From Nocardia acididurans (GTDB taxonomy: Bacteria; Actinomycetota; Actinomycetes; Mycobacteriales; Mycobacteriaceae), in contig NZ_JAERRJ010000012.1 in the NCBI RefSeq assembly GCF_016741815.1, positions 294,193 through 358,192 of the forward strand: a stretch of 64,000 bases of DNA, written 5' to 3'. A program made the translations under genes and the position numbers. Below the pieces are notes generated by a model. It ran no database searches. It was not told the DNA's origin and saw nothing but the letters and a program-made list of their open reading frames with translations. How positions within the stretch are numbered: the stretch's first letter is position 1; every line of letters begins with the position of its first letter. This document shows, one piece after another, positions 52,063 to 61,423 of this stretch.

Positions 52063-52764
52063 TCAGCTGCCGAGGTACTTCCGGAGCGCGTCGGCGATGA
52101 TGTCGCTGAACGACCCGGTGGAGCTGAGCTGACCGTCATTGGAGCCGAGGCCGTTGTCGCCCAGGCTGCCGATCACGGTCTCGCCCGCATTCGCGCCGCG
52201 AGTGGTGAAACAGGCGGTCAGGTTCGGCATTTCGTTGCCGACGCCGACGGTGCCCGCGACGCCCACGCCGCCGCTGGTGACCTGCTTTCCGCTGCCCAGG
52301 TTGTCCGGCACCGGATAGGTGATGGTCATGGTCACCGGGTTACCGGAGTTCACGAACCAGCCGGTGCTGGTGACCTTCCAGCCGCCCGCGTTGGGGGTGG
52401 GGGTCACATCCTCGGTGCGCTGGCCGCCGCCCAGGTGGTAGGCGGTGATGGTGGTCTTCACCGGGGCGCCGAGGCCGGTCGGCGGGAAGTCGGTGATGGT
52501 GTTGACATACGGGTTGCCGATGCCGGTGGTGCCGACCACGATCTTGTAGGTCACCGTGGTGCCGAGACCGATGGTGTCACTCGTGGCGATCTTTTCGTAG
52601 GTATGCGTGACACCTACGGTGCTCCAGTCCTTCTTGGTTTCGTAACTACGCACCGAGCACGTCGAATCAGCGGTCGCCACACCCGCATTCAAACCCACGC
52701 TCAATCCCGCGAGGATCAGCGAAGCCGACGCCGCGAGCGCAGTCGTCCGAGGATTTCGGAACAT
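52063..52764 (-). CDS. Secreted hypothetical protein, 233 aa, beta-rich
   Basis: I recognise no family. A signal peptide (AASASLILAGLSVGLNAGVATA) precedes a mature region rich in Thr, Val and Gly and predicted beta structure (GLGTTVTYKIVVGTTGIGNP, PVTMTITYPVPDN), with two cysteines. The pattern suggests an immunoglobulin-like or adhesin-like fold. A good ribosome site (TAGGAG) supports the ATG at MFRNPRTT. It is encoded 23 bp upstream of the mycolyltransferase gene and may be part of the same envelope operon. The 204 bp upstream (52765-52968) shows nothing I can name. Confidence 0.7.
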   Translation of the reverse strand: MFRNPRTTALAASASLILAGLSVGLNAGVATADSTCSVRSYETKKDWSTVGVTHTYEKIATSDTIGLGTTVTYKIVVGTTGIGNPYVNTITDFPPTGLGAPVKTTITAYHLGGGQRTEDVTPTPNAGGWKVTSTGWFVNSGNPVTMTITYPVPDNLGSGKQVTSGGVGVAGTVGVGNEMPNLTACFTTRGANAGETVIGSLGDNGLGSNDGQLSSTGSFSDIIADALRKYLGS

Positions 52765-52968
52765 ACATTCTCCTAAAGCATCCCGAACCATTTCGGGACA
52801 GACAATGAATACCGAGCTCTGCGGTCAACTCGGGAGGGTGCGGATGTCACCCGGGGACCAAGTAAACATGCGTAACTGGTCCTCTGTCCAGAAGTTCGGA
52901 GAAGTTTTCGAGACTGCCTCACGGATCGCGTTCAGCTGCTAACGTAGCACAACTGACTAGAACACGTT

Positions 52969-54396
52969 TCAGAGCTTGGTCAGGGCTGGGACCTGCCAAT
53001 CTCCCTTCAGGACACTGTCTTTCGGGGCGTACAGGCGCATGGTCAGGGAGAACGGACCGGACGCCGGAATCGGCAGCCAGTTGCCCACCGGGACACTCGC
53101 ACCCGGATCGGCGCTCTGGACGGCCAGATCCAGGGAACCGTCCGGATTCGGCGTGACCGGAATCTGATGGCCGATGGCGTAGACGTTCGCCGGATTCGGA
53201 ATCAGATAGCTCTCCGCGTCATAGGCGGTCAACGACCAGAACGCGGCCACCGGCGGCAGCTGCCCGGCCGGGAAGTGCAGGCGGTAGCGGTTCGGCGTGC
53301 CATCGGTGTCGGCGGTGCCGAACAGGCTCGGATACACCGCGTCCTCGGCGAGATTCGCGCCCAGACCCTTCAGCGCGACCATCGCCCGCAGCTGATAGTC
53401 GGTGCCGTAGGCGCCCAGATCGGTGGCGAACTGCCAGCCGTTCTCGTTCTTCTGCGCCGGATCCTGATAGTCGGCGAACTGCTTCTTCGAGGTCTGCACG
53501 GCGGCCGCCAGATCGTCATCGGAAATGCCGGTGACACTGCCGCCCGGCTTGATGCCGAGCTTCGCGAAACGCTCCATCGCGGGCGCGTCGGCCGCGGCGG
53601 GCGGGTCGATCGCCAGCAGAGCGCACAGCTTCGCGAAGAACGAGCGCGGATCCATGGCGTCGACCTGCTTGGCCGACGGCACCGAGAGATCGACCGGAAC
53701 GACAGGGGCCACGGGCGCGGGCTGCCCGGCGTTCCAGGCGCTCAGCGGCACCAGCTTCATCCGCTGCTGGATCGCCCGCACATTCGGGATGTCGGCGTCA
53801 CCGTTCACCTGGACGCGGCCCAGGACCCACACGGTCGGAGTCGGCATCGGCAGCGGGGTCACGCCCTCGGGCAGCCGACCGGACCAGCCGGGGCCGGTCA
53901 GCGCGTAGGTGAACGGCGGCGAGGCCGCACCCGAGTTCGGTTGCGGGTGCGCGCTTCCCGGATTGTGGGCGGTGTTGGTCCACGCGTCCATGATCTGCAT
54001 CAGCCAATAGCGGTCCGACTCCATACCCGGGACCTGCAGCACGATCGGCTCGGCCGTGAGATCCAGCCAGGCAATGGAATACAGCGTATCCAGGTTGAGC
54101 CGCACCACATCCCGGCGTTCGGGCGTGGGCAGCGTGCTCGCGTGCTGGAACTGATTCACCGGGGTGAGGGCCTCGGCCTGCGCGCGGGTGGCGTCCATGA
54201 GAACCAGCGGGTAGCCGAAGGTATAGGCATCGGCCGCAATGGCTTTCGGGTCGTCCGAGGGCGCGGTGCCGCCGTCGTCGGAGGACTTGCCGCAGGCGGC
54301 CAGGCCGAGCGCCGCGGTGGTGGTGAGGGCCAGACCCAGCCAGGCCCGACGGGAGAACGCCCTGGACGGGCTCGCGGGCTCGGTCGCGTCGTTCAT
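52969..54396 (-). CDS. Lipoprotein with DUF1254 and DUF1214 domains (copy 1)
   Basis: The 475-aa protein has a signal peptide with lipobox (LGLAACGKS), so it is membrane-anchored outside the cell. The DUF1254 domain follows (IAADAYTFGYPLVLMDATRA, NLDTLYSIAWLDLTAEPIVL, SDRYWLMQIMDAWTNT), and the C-terminal DUF1214 domain has FWSLTAYDAESYLIPNP and NWLPIP. Homologues are widespread and have no established activity. It is the second of two tandem paralogues; AAGGAG precedes the ATG. Confidence 0.88.
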   Translation of the reverse strand: MNDATEPASPSRAFSRRAWLGLALTTTAALGLAACGKSSDDGGTAPSDDPKAIAADAYTFGYPLVLMDATRAQAEALTPVNQFQHASTLPTPERRDVVRLNLDTLYSIAWLDLTAEPIVLQVPGMESDRYWLMQIMDAWTNTAHNPGSAHPQPNSGAASPPFTYALTGPGWSGRLPEGVTPLPMPTPTVWVLGRVQVNGDADIPNVRAIQQRMKLVPLSAWNAGQPAPVAPVVPVDLSVPSAKQVDAMDPRSFFAKLCALLAIDPPAAADAPAMERFAKLGIKPGGSVTGISDDDLAAAVQTSKKQFADYQDPAQKNENGWQFATDLGAYGTDYQLRAMVALKGLGANLAEDAVYPSLFGTADTDGTPNRYRLHFPAGQLPPVAAFWSLTAYDAESYLIPNPANVYAIGHQIPVTPNPDGSLDLAVQSADPGASVPVGNWLPIPASGPFSLTMRLYAPKDSVLKGDWQVPALTKL

Positions 54397-54421
54397 GAAT
54401 CTCCTTGCGAGGGGGCGGGTT

Positions 54422-55828
54422 TCAGTCGACCGGAGTGAGAGCCGGTGGCTGCCAGTCGCCGTCGAGCGCATCACCCTGCGGGGCGTACATGCGCAGGGTC
54501 AGCCCGAACTTCCCGGATTCCGGGATCGGCAGCCAATTGCCCTGCGGCACAGCGCTGCCCGGATCAGCGGCCTGAATCGCCAGCTCCACCGTGCCGTCCG
54601 GACCGGGCGTCACCGGGACCTGATGGCCCACCGAATAGACGGCCGCCGGGTTCGGCACCAGATAGCCGTCACCGGTGTAGGCGGTCAGCGACCAGAAGGC
54701 CTGGGCGGGTGGGGTTTTCCCCTGCGGGAAGGTCAACCGGTAGCGCTTGGGCGCGTCCGGCGTACCGGCGTCGCCGGTGAGCTGCGGATACACCGCGTCT
54801 TTCGGCAGATTCGCGCCGAGGGCGGTCCAGGCCGTATGGGCGCGCAGATCGTAGTTCGTGCCGTAGGCGCCCAGATCGGTGGCGAACGCCCAGCCGTTCT
54901 CGTTCTTCGCCGCCGGATTCCGATACGCGGGGATGCGATCGCGTGCGGTCATCATGCCCGCGTTCAGAGCCTCGACGGAGACGGAATCGGTTGTGCCGCC
55001 CGGTTTCACGCCGATCCGCTCGAACCGCTGCAGCGCCGGGGCATCGGCCGCCGCGGGCGGGTTGGCGAGCATCAGCCGGTCCAGCCGGTCGAAGAAGGTG
55101 CGCCCGTCCAGCTGTGCCACCGCCTGCGGCGGGGAGACCGCCTGCGCGGTCGCGGGGCTGTCCATCGGGGCGGGACGCTCGCCGCGCTCCCAGGCACTCA
55201 GCGGCGTCATGATCAGCTCACGCTGCCGGGCCTGCGCGGCGGGCAGGTCCGCGGCGTCGCGGTACTCGATGCGGCCGATCAGCCAGGCCATCTCGGTGGG
55301 CATCGACAGCCGCGTGACATCCGCGGGCAGAGTGCCCGACCAGTTCGGGCCGGTGATCGCGTAGGCGTAGGGCGCGGACTTGCCGGCATCGGTGTGCGGG
55401 TTCACGCTGCTCGGATCGTGGACGGTATTGGTCCAGGCATCCATGACCTGCATGAGCCAGTACCGGTCCGACATGACCGGAACCTGCAGGATGATCGGTT
55501 CGGCGGCGAGATCCAGCCAGGCCGAGGCATAGACGGTGTCCACATTGGGCATGACCACGGTGTTCTGCGCCGGGTCGATCGGCCCCACGGCGGCGATCCG
55601 ATTGGCGGGCACGCCTGCCGTACCGGCCTCGCGGGTGACATCCATCAGGACCAGCGGGAATCCGTACACGTAGGCGTCGGCCGCGATGTCCTTCGGATCG
55701 GTGGAGGTGCTGGTGGTGGTCGCACTGCCGGTGTCCTCGGATTTGCCGCAGGCCGCGACCATCCCGGTTGCCACCAGGGTCAGCGCGACCCCCGTGACCA
55801 GCAGAGCTCGCCGTTTCCGCACTGGCAT
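54422..55828 (-). CDS. Lipoprotein with DUF1254 and DUF1214 domains (copy 2)
   Basis: A 468-aa paralogue of the preceding gene: lipobox VAACGKS, then DPKDIAADAYVYGFPLVLMD, DTVYASAWLDLAAEPIIL and the C-terminal FWSLTAYTGDGYLVPNP and NWLPIPESG. The two genes are 25 bp apart in one operon. The pair is divergent from the cyclase gene. The duplicated lipoproteins probably act together or on different substrates at the cell envelope. Confidence 0.88.
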   Translation of the reverse strand: MPVRKRRALLVTGVALTLVATGMVAACGKSEDTGSATTTSTSTDPKDIAADAYVYGFPLVLMDVTREAGTAGVPANRIAAVGPIDPAQNTVVMPNVDTVYASAWLDLAAEPIILQVPVMSDRYWLMQVMDAWTNTVHDPSSVNPHTDAGKSAPYAYAITGPNWSGTLPADVTRLSMPTEMAWLIGRIEYRDAADLPAAQARQRELIMTPLSAWERGERPAPMDSPATAQAVSPPQAVAQLDGRTFFDRLDRLMLANPPAAADAPALQRFERIGVKPGGTTDSVSVEALNAGMMTARDRIPAYRNPAAKNENGWAFATDLGAYGTNYDLRAHTAWTALGANLPKDAVYPQLTGDAGTPDAPKRYRLTFPQGKTPPAQAFWSLTAYTGDGYLVPNPAAVYSVGHQVPVTPGPDGTVELAIQAADPGSAVPQGNWLPIPESGKFGLTLRMYAPQGDALDGDWQPPALTPVD

Positions 55829-55968
55829 ACCACTTCTCCCTACTGCAGAGGCCCGGATCGGGCAGTTCGAGAGCCGCTTTCGGAGTGTAGCCAGACATTT
55901 GCCATCAATCAGAAGTTTCAGGACATCGAGCCCTTGCGAAGCCCTCCCGCATTCGCGAGGCTGATGCC

Positions 55969-56616
55969 GTGCGCCTCGTCGACCTGTCCGTACCCCTCGG
56001 GACGGGCATGCCCGTCTACCCCGGCGACCCGGAGGTGACCATCCGCCCGGCGCTCACTGTCGCCGCCGACGGCGTCAACGTGCTGCACCTGGACCTCGGA
56101 TCACAGACCGGCACACATGTCGACGCACCCGTGCACATCGACGACCGGCTCCCGGCGCTGGACGAACTACCGCTGGACCGCTTCCTCGGCCCCGCCGTCG
56201 TGGTGGACGCGCGCGGGCTCGCACCGCGCGGCCCGATCGGGCGCGAATACTTCGAGGGACAGGTGGCGGCCGGGCGGATCGTGCTCATCGCCACCGGATG
56301 GTCACAACACTGGGGTACGCCCGACTATCTCGCGCATCCCGCGCCGACGCCGGAGGCCGCCGAGTACCTGATCGCATCAGGCGTGCGGACGGTCGGAATC
56401 GACGCGCTGAGCGTGGATCCGACACCCGCCGAGGACATTGCGGTGCATCGGATCCTGTGCGGCGCGCACGCGGTGATCGCGGAGAACCTCACCGCACTCG
56501 ACGAGCTGCTGGCGGCGCAGGCGGCCGGGCAGCGCATCGAGGTCTCACTGCTGCCGCTGCGGCTGCCGGGCGCGGACGGATCACCCGTGCGCGCCATCGC
56601 CCGGATCGGACTGTGA
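55969..56616 (+). CDS. Cyclase family protein (kynurenine formamidase-like)
   Basis: The 215-aa metal-dependent amidohydrolase carries the hallmark HxGTHxDxPxH variant (GSQTGTHVDAPVHID), where the metal ligands sit, after the start VDLSVPLGTGMPVYPGDP. The family includes kynurenine formamidase and isatin hydrolase; the exact substrate is uncertain. The GTG start has no strong ribosome site. It is divergent from the lipoprotein pair. Confidence 0.86.
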   Translation: MRLVDLSVPLGTGMPVYPGDPEVTIRPALTVAADGVNVLHLDLGSQTGTHVDAPVHIDDRLPALDELPLDRFLGPAVVVDARGLAPRGPIGREYFEGQVAAGRIVLIATGWSQHWGTPDYLAHPAPTPEAAEYLIASGVRTVGIDALSVDPTPAEDIAVHRILCGAHAVIAENLTALDELLAAQAAGQRIEVSLLPLRLPGADGSPVRAIARIGL

Positions 56617-56729
56617 CCGGTACGGCACTGTATTGGAAATTGTGGCGCGCCCCACTCGATCTTCGTAGACTGCATCCGACACAGGGGGAGTCGGGGCCCC
56701 CGACCTGCTCGACCAAGGAAGACCCTCAC

Positions 56730-57020
56730 GTGAGACGTAGCTCCGTAACAACATTGCTGGCCACCGCCGCCATTCTCAGCGCAACTCCCGCTGTCGCCAC
56801 CGCGGATATCGTGCTCACCGATGCGGCCACCACCGGCGCCGACGATCCGCTCCAGGCCTGGTCCGGATCCTCGGGAGGCTCGGTCAACGCCGGCAGCGCG
56901 GGCGGGATGGCCATCCTGTTCGGCGGCACCAAGCAGATGTGCCTGACCGTCGGCAGCGCCATGGCGATTCTGGGCAAGTCGACCTTCGGCTGCGACGCCA
57001 TCCGCGACATCCGCGACTAG
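56730..57020 (+). CDS. Small secreted protein, 96 aa
   Basis: I recognise no named family. A signal peptide (VTTLLATAAILSATPAVATA) is followed by a mature domain of about 70 aa rich in Gly and Ser (AWSGSSGGSVNAGSAGGMAI) with two cysteines (KQMCLTVGSAM, FGCDAIRD) that could form a disulfide. The GTG start lies after GGAAG. It is followed by a strong terminator. Confidence 0.7.
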   Translation: MRRSSVTTLLATAAILSATPAVATADIVLTDAATTGADDPLQAWSGSSGGSVNAGSAGGMAILFGGTKQMCLTVGSAMAILGKSTFGCDAIRDIRD

Positions 57021-57060
57021 CCGGACGGGTTCGCCCGGGGCGGCACGCTCGAATACGACG

Positions 57061-57091
57061 AAGGGGCACCAGCTTTCGGCTGGTGCCCCTT
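57061..57091. terminator. Convergent terminator before the L,D-transpeptidase gene
   Basis: A 13-bp perfect stem (AAGGGGCACCAGC / GCTGGTGCCCCTT) with a TTTCG loop, 40 bp after the 96-aa protein gene and 17 bp past the end of the convergent L,D-transpeptidase gene. Confidence 0.9.
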
Positions 57092-57107
57092 CCGTTGTTC
57101 GTGCGGG

Positions 57108-58322
57108 TCAGCGGTTGTCGTCGGCGTTGCCGGCCTTCCACTGCGCCCACGGCATGTTCCAGTCGCCCAGGCCGTCGACCGGCGAGAGCGTGCCACCGAC
57201 CGTGTTCTTGATGATGGTGATGTCACCGCGCTTGGCGTTCTCGTACACCCAGCGGGCATCCGACGGGCTCAGGTTCAGGCAGCCGTGGCTGGTGTTGTAG
57301 GAACCCTGCGCGCCCAGCGACCACGGGGCCGAGTGGAAGAAGATGCCGGAGTAGGAGATTCGCGTCGCGTAGTCGACCGGGGTCTTGTAGCCGTCGGGCG
57401 AGTTCACCGCCACACCGTAGGTGGACGAATCCATGATGATCTTCTCGTGCCGGTCGGACACGATGTAGATGCCGTTGTCGGTGGGGGTGCTGTTCTTGCC
57501 CATGGAGGTCGGCATGGTCTTGATCACCTCGCCGTTGCGCTCCACCACCACCTGATGGGTGTTGTCGTCGGCGGTGAAGACCAAGGCGTCGCCCACGGTG
57601 AAGCTCGAGGTGATGTCGCTGTCGCCGACCAGGCCGTTGCCCAGATCCTTGCCGTAGACGTTCACCGCGATGTCGACCTTGGTGCCCGGGGCCCAGAAAT
57701 GCTCCGGCCGCCAGCGCACCTCACGATTGTTGACCCAATAGAACGCGCCCTCGACCGCGGGCGTGGTCGTGATCTTGATCGCATTCTGGGCGGCCTTGCG
57801 GTCCGGAATGTTCTCGTCGAACTGGATCGCCACCGGCTGACCGATACCGACGACCTCGTTCTCCCCCGGCAGCAGATACGGATGCGTCCGGTTGTTGGGC
57901 GAGATCGTGGTGAAGCTCATGGTCGTACTGCTCTTACCGCCGAGACCGATGGCCTCCACGTCGAGCTTGTAGGTGCGCCCGAATCCCAACTGCTCGACCG
58001 GCTTCCACGACAGCCCGTCGGCGGCCACCTCACCCGGAACCGCGCGGCCCTCGGGATTGGTCAGCGTCACCTTCGTGAACTTGCCGTCTTCCACCTCGAG
58101 CAGCAACGGTTCTCCGGGCGAGACGCCCTTCTCCCCGTCCTTCACCGGCGAAACCAGCTTGGGCTTCATGAGTTCGGTGATCGGGTTGGAATCGATTGCC
58201 ACGGAAGAGGAATCAGTCGATCCCCCGGACGAACACCCGGTCAGCGTCAGCGCCACCGCCGATGCCACCGCCACGAAACCAAGCCATGCGCGCGACCGAT
58301 GCCGGCCCCGACTCTCGCTCAT
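57108..58322 (-). CDS. L,D-transpeptidase lipoprotein (Ig-like domains and YkuD catalytic domain)
   Basis: The 404-aa protein has a lipobox (ALTLTGC, Cys30), two Ig-like domains (about 50-245), and a C-terminal YkuD domain with HSAPWSLGAQG (His330) and the catalytic SHGCLNLS (His346, Cys348). It resembles Ldt(Mt)2-type enzymes, which form 3-3 cross-links in peptidoglycan and are targets of carbapenems. The 342 bp upstream to the tRNA (58323-58664) contains no gene I can support. Confidence 0.94.
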   Translation of the reverse strand: MSESRGRHRSRAWLGFVAVASAVALTLTGCSSGGSTDSSSVAIDSNPITELMKPKLVSPVKDGEKGVSPGEPLLLEVEDGKFTKVTLTNPEGRAVPGEVAADGLSWKPVEQLGFGRTYKLDVEAIGLGGKSSTTMSFTTISPNNRTHPYLLPGENEVVGIGQPVAIQFDENIPDRKAAQNAIKITTTPAVEGAFYWVNNREVRWRPEHFWAPGTKVDIAVNVYGKDLGNGLVGDSDITSSFTVGDALVFTADDNTHQVVVERNGEVIKTMPTSMGKNSTPTDNGIYIVSDRHEKIIMDSSTYGVAVNSPDGYKTPVDYATRISYSGIFFHSAPWSLGAQGSYNTSHGCLNLSPSDARWVYENAKRGDITIIKNTVGGTLSPVDGLGDWNMPWAQWKAGNADDNR

Positions 58323-58664
58323 TGCAACCCCACTTCACGTCTCGGTGCGTGGCCGGCCCCGAGTTCCTCCGACCCCGACCACGCCTGCTCGACCACCACG
58401 CCCACGGGGATTCGGCCGAGACCACGCCTCGCCCATTCTGCCAGGAACATGCCCCGACCAACGACAAGACGCCAGCCCCCGCAGGGCTCGCCCAGTTCAT
58501 CGCACCCACCCCCACTTCGTTAACACCACTGAGCAAGCCGGACAGTCCCGGCAAACCACCAGCTCAGCCAGGCGATTTCACTTTCCCGGCCAACTCCTGT
58601 TAATGTTCTTTCCGCACCGCAGACGGCCCGAAGCCAGTGCTTCGAAGGTCTATCTCGCCGGCAC

Positions 58665-58737
<73 letters not shown>

Positions 58738-58849
58738 CAATTTGTCTGTCTACAAGCCGAACAACCGTGTTACGTGCTCTAGTGCACTGGAACACGGTTC
58801 GGGTAGATCTTCTACCAGCGGTTTTATTCCATCGGAACAGGTTGGCGCT

Positions 58850-59294
58850 ATGCCGCCGGTCGTTCCTCTTCCCTCTTCCAATTCGGTTGTTGTTCCGCTT
58901 GCACGCGGGCGGCTTGAGGCGATGCCACCCACCTCCTACAGCGTGGTCAAGGTCGCCTATGGCTCGGTGTTGGTCAACTACGCCGGTCGAGTCGCCGAGC
59001 GATCGGTGTTGTCGTCGTTGGGCTGGGAGCCGGGTACGCCGATTCACCTCGAAGCCGCGTTGCCTGATGTCATCGTCGTCACATCCCCGCCGGATGGCGC
59101 CTACGCCATCGCGCGCAATGGCCAGTTGCCGATTCCCGCTCCGATCCGGCGAGCCGTGCGGCTGCGTATCGGCCATCGGGTGCTGCTGGCCGCGCACCCC
59201 GGACCAGAGCCGCCTGATCATCGTCTGCCAGAACGCATTCGACACCCTCGTTGGGGAGATCCGTGATCGGATTGATGGGGGTGCACAGCGATGA
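58850..59294 (+). pseudogene. AbrB/MazE-like DNA-binding protein with a one-base frameshift
   Basis: The frame starting at ATG 58850 codes for SYSVVKVAYGSVLVNYAGRV and an AbrB/SpoVT-like tail (GQLPIPAPIRRAVRLRIGHR), then goes out of frame in a C-run at 59197-59200. Removing one C restores AHPDQSRLIIVCQNAFDTLV to a stop at 59292-59294, which overlaps the integrase ATG (ATGA), as expected for a coupled pair. As read, the product stops at 59266 with 138 residues; corrected it is about 147 aa. It may be a real mutation or a sequencing error. It is probably an element-encoded regulator of the integrase. Confidence 0.6.
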
Positions 59295-60313
59295 CGACCT
59301 CGACACCGGTCAATCAAGTCGAACTCGATGCCGCGCGCACTCTGCTGGCGCGGATGGGTATCACCCCCGCCGATCTGCTCGATATCCGCCCGACGGCACC
59401 GACTTTCGCCCAGTACATCCCCGTAGTGCGAGCCAGGGTCGTCTCCCCTGGCACGTTCAAGACCTACAACACTCACTGGAAGTACCTCGAAAAGCACTGG
59501 GCCGCACGCCCGATCGATGAGCCGACTGTTGCCGACATCACCGACATGCGAGATACCGCGCGGCGCAACGCCAAACAGGATCGCAATGCCCGCGACGGCC
59601 GCGGTGCTGCCGAGGCCATGATCGGTGCGTTGCGGTTCCTGTACCGGCAAGCCGAGGCCGACGGGTTGATCCGCACCGGCGACAACCCTGCCCGCCGGGT
59701 GCCCAAACCTCGCCGTATCCCGTCCACCCGCCGCGGGCTGCCGCTGAACCAGATCGCCGAGATCGCCCATGTCGCCGCGACCACCGGCAACGACCCAGAC
59801 CTGGACACTCTGCTGCTGCGTCTGCATTCGGAAACCGGATGCCGCCGAGGTGGAGCGCTGGAACTGCGTCCCGACGATCTGGATCCCCAGCAATGCCTGA
59901 TCTTCCTGCGGGAGAAGGGCAAAGTCTCACGCTGGCAGCCGGTTTCCCCGACCCTCATGGCCAACCTGCTCCACCATGCCCACACACGCGGCGCGCATCC
60001 CGGCGAACAGTTGCTGCGCTATCGCAGTGGCAAACCGATCACTCGCCGCCGTTACGACGGCCTGTGGACCCGTATCGGACTCGAACTGCCATGGGTCGAG
60101 AAACAACAGATCAGCACGCACTGGATTCGGCACTCCACCCTCACCTGGGTCGAGCGGACCTTCGGATACGCCATCGCCCGCGCCTACGCCGGCCACGCCG
60201 AGAGCAAATCCGACGGATCCACCGCCACCTATGTGCGCGCGTCCTTGGAGGAAGTCGCGCTCGCTCTGGCCACATTGACCGGCGAACCGCATCCCCTCAC
60301 CACCGCTGCCTGA
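59291..60313 (+). CDS. Tyrosine recombinase / integrase
   Basis: The 340-aa protein has an N-terminal SAM-like core-binding domain (AQYIPVVRARVVSPGTFKTY) and a catalytic domain with the tyrosine recombinase residues: Arg185 (TGCRRGG), His277-Arg280 (HWIRH), His302 (AGHA) and Tyr314 (ATYV). A Lys near 211 (KGKVSRW) completes the set. It is downstream of tRNA-Lys on the same strand, and its ATG overlaps the upstream frame. It probably catalyses integration and excision of the element. Confidence 0.92.
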   Translation: MTTSTPVNQVELDAARTLLARMGITPADLLDIRPTAPTFAQYIPVVRARVVSPGTFKTYNTHWKYLEKHWAARPIDEPTVADITDMRDTARRNAKQDRNARDGRGAAEAMIGALRFLYRQAEADGLIRTGDNPARRVPKPRRIPSTRRGLPLNQIAEIAHVAATTGNDPDLDTLLLRLHSETGCRRGGALELRPDDLDPQQCLIFLREKGKVSRWQPVSPTLMANLLHHAHTRGAHPGEQLLRYRSGKPITRRRYDGLWTRIGLELPWVEKQQISTHWIRHSTLTWVERTFGYAIARAYAGHAESKSDGSTATYVRASLEEVALALATLTGEPHPLTTAA

Positions 60314-60407
60314 TTCGACATCCGACGTCCGGCCGCCTCATCTCGTGCCGCACCGACGGCACCATGGGAATCGGCGGCCGGACGTCCGACGCTGATGGAG
60401 TTCCCTT

Positions 60408-61232
60408 ATGACCGCTATCCGGTCTTTCGTGCGCACGGACGCAGTCGAGTGTGCACAGCCATCCCGCGATGGCTCCCCGTTTGACGCTGCTGCGTCCGTC
60501 CGCTTCTTCTGGTCTGTGTTGATCCTGTCGGTCGCTGTGAGCATCTCTGGCAATGCAGCGCACGCTGTCCTGCACGCTCGATCGCTGGCGATCGTGGCGG
60601 CCGCGGTCGCCGTGGTGCCTCCGATCGCGCTGATGACAGCGGTGCACGGGGTCACGATGCTGCTGCGTGCACACGGCCGATCCAGCCTCATCCACTTGCT
60701 CACCACACTTCTGACCACGCTGATCGCCGCTGGAGCGTTCCGGCTGTCGTTCACAGCACTGCGTGATCTCGCGGTTCTGGCCGGAATCGCTGAGCACGAC
60801 GCCTGGATCTGGCCCGTGATCATCGAAGGCTCGATGGCCCAGGCAACCCTCGCCCTGCTCGCCATCGCGCACACGCCGACCATCGCCCGTGCGCACACGA
60901 CGCCCCCGATACCGCCAACAGAGGCCGCCGCTGCGCCGCAGCGGAACTCGTCCGATCGTTGGAGCGCCACCCCTGCGACCGCGCCGCTGAAAGGCACTTG
61001 CGACGTGGGCACGCCGGCTCAGCCCTCACCCAACGATGAATCCTGGACACAGGTCGCGAAACTCATCTGTGCCAGCGACCCTGCGCGCCGCCGCGACCCG
61101 GCTGTCGTGGCTCGAGTCCTCACCCGACATCACGAGGATGGGTGGAACCCATCACAAATCGCCCGCGAGATGAACCGGAGCCGTTCGAGCGTCAGCCGGA
61201 TTCTCAGCCAAGCCCGTAACGTGATTGGCTGA
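60408..61232 (+). CDS. DUF2637 membrane protein with C-terminal helix-turn-helix
   Basis: The 274-aa protein has a DUF2637-like N-terminal region with about four transmembrane segments (FWSVLILSVAVSISGNAAHA, VVPPIALMTAVHGVTMLL, HLLTTLLTTLIAAGAF). A linker of about 60 residues then leads to a C-terminal helix-turn-helix (WNPSQIAREMNRSRSSVSRI). DUF2637 proteins are common in actinobacterial integrative and conjugative elements, often near integrase and replication genes, and have no settled role. The 95 bp after the integrase shows no other gene. Confidence 0.82.
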   Translation: MTAIRSFVRTDAVECAQPSRDGSPFDAAASVRFFWSVLILSVAVSISGNAAHAVLHARSLAIVAAAVAVVPPIALMTAVHGVTMLLRAHGRSSLIHLLTTLLTTLIAAGAFRLSFTALRDLAVLAGIAEHDAWIWPVIIEGSMAQATLALLAIAHTPTIARAHTTPPIPPTEAAAAPQRNSSDRWSATPATAPLKGTCDVGTPAQPSPNDESWTQVAKLICASDPARRRDPAVVARVLTRHHEDGWNPSQIAREMNRSRSSVSRILSQARNVIG

Positions 61233-61423
61233 CACAGCTAGATCACGGCGAGAAGCTCCAGGTCCCTCGGAGCCAGCCGTCCGTGTCGAACCCATCAGGG
61301 CGATGGGATCGCACGAACTGCTGTTTGCCACTCGGCGGGTCACTGGTGGTGACCCGATCCAAGCTCGGATGGAAACACTTACGCCCGGTCGGAGGAAACC
61401 CGAATGTGTCAACTCGGACCGTG

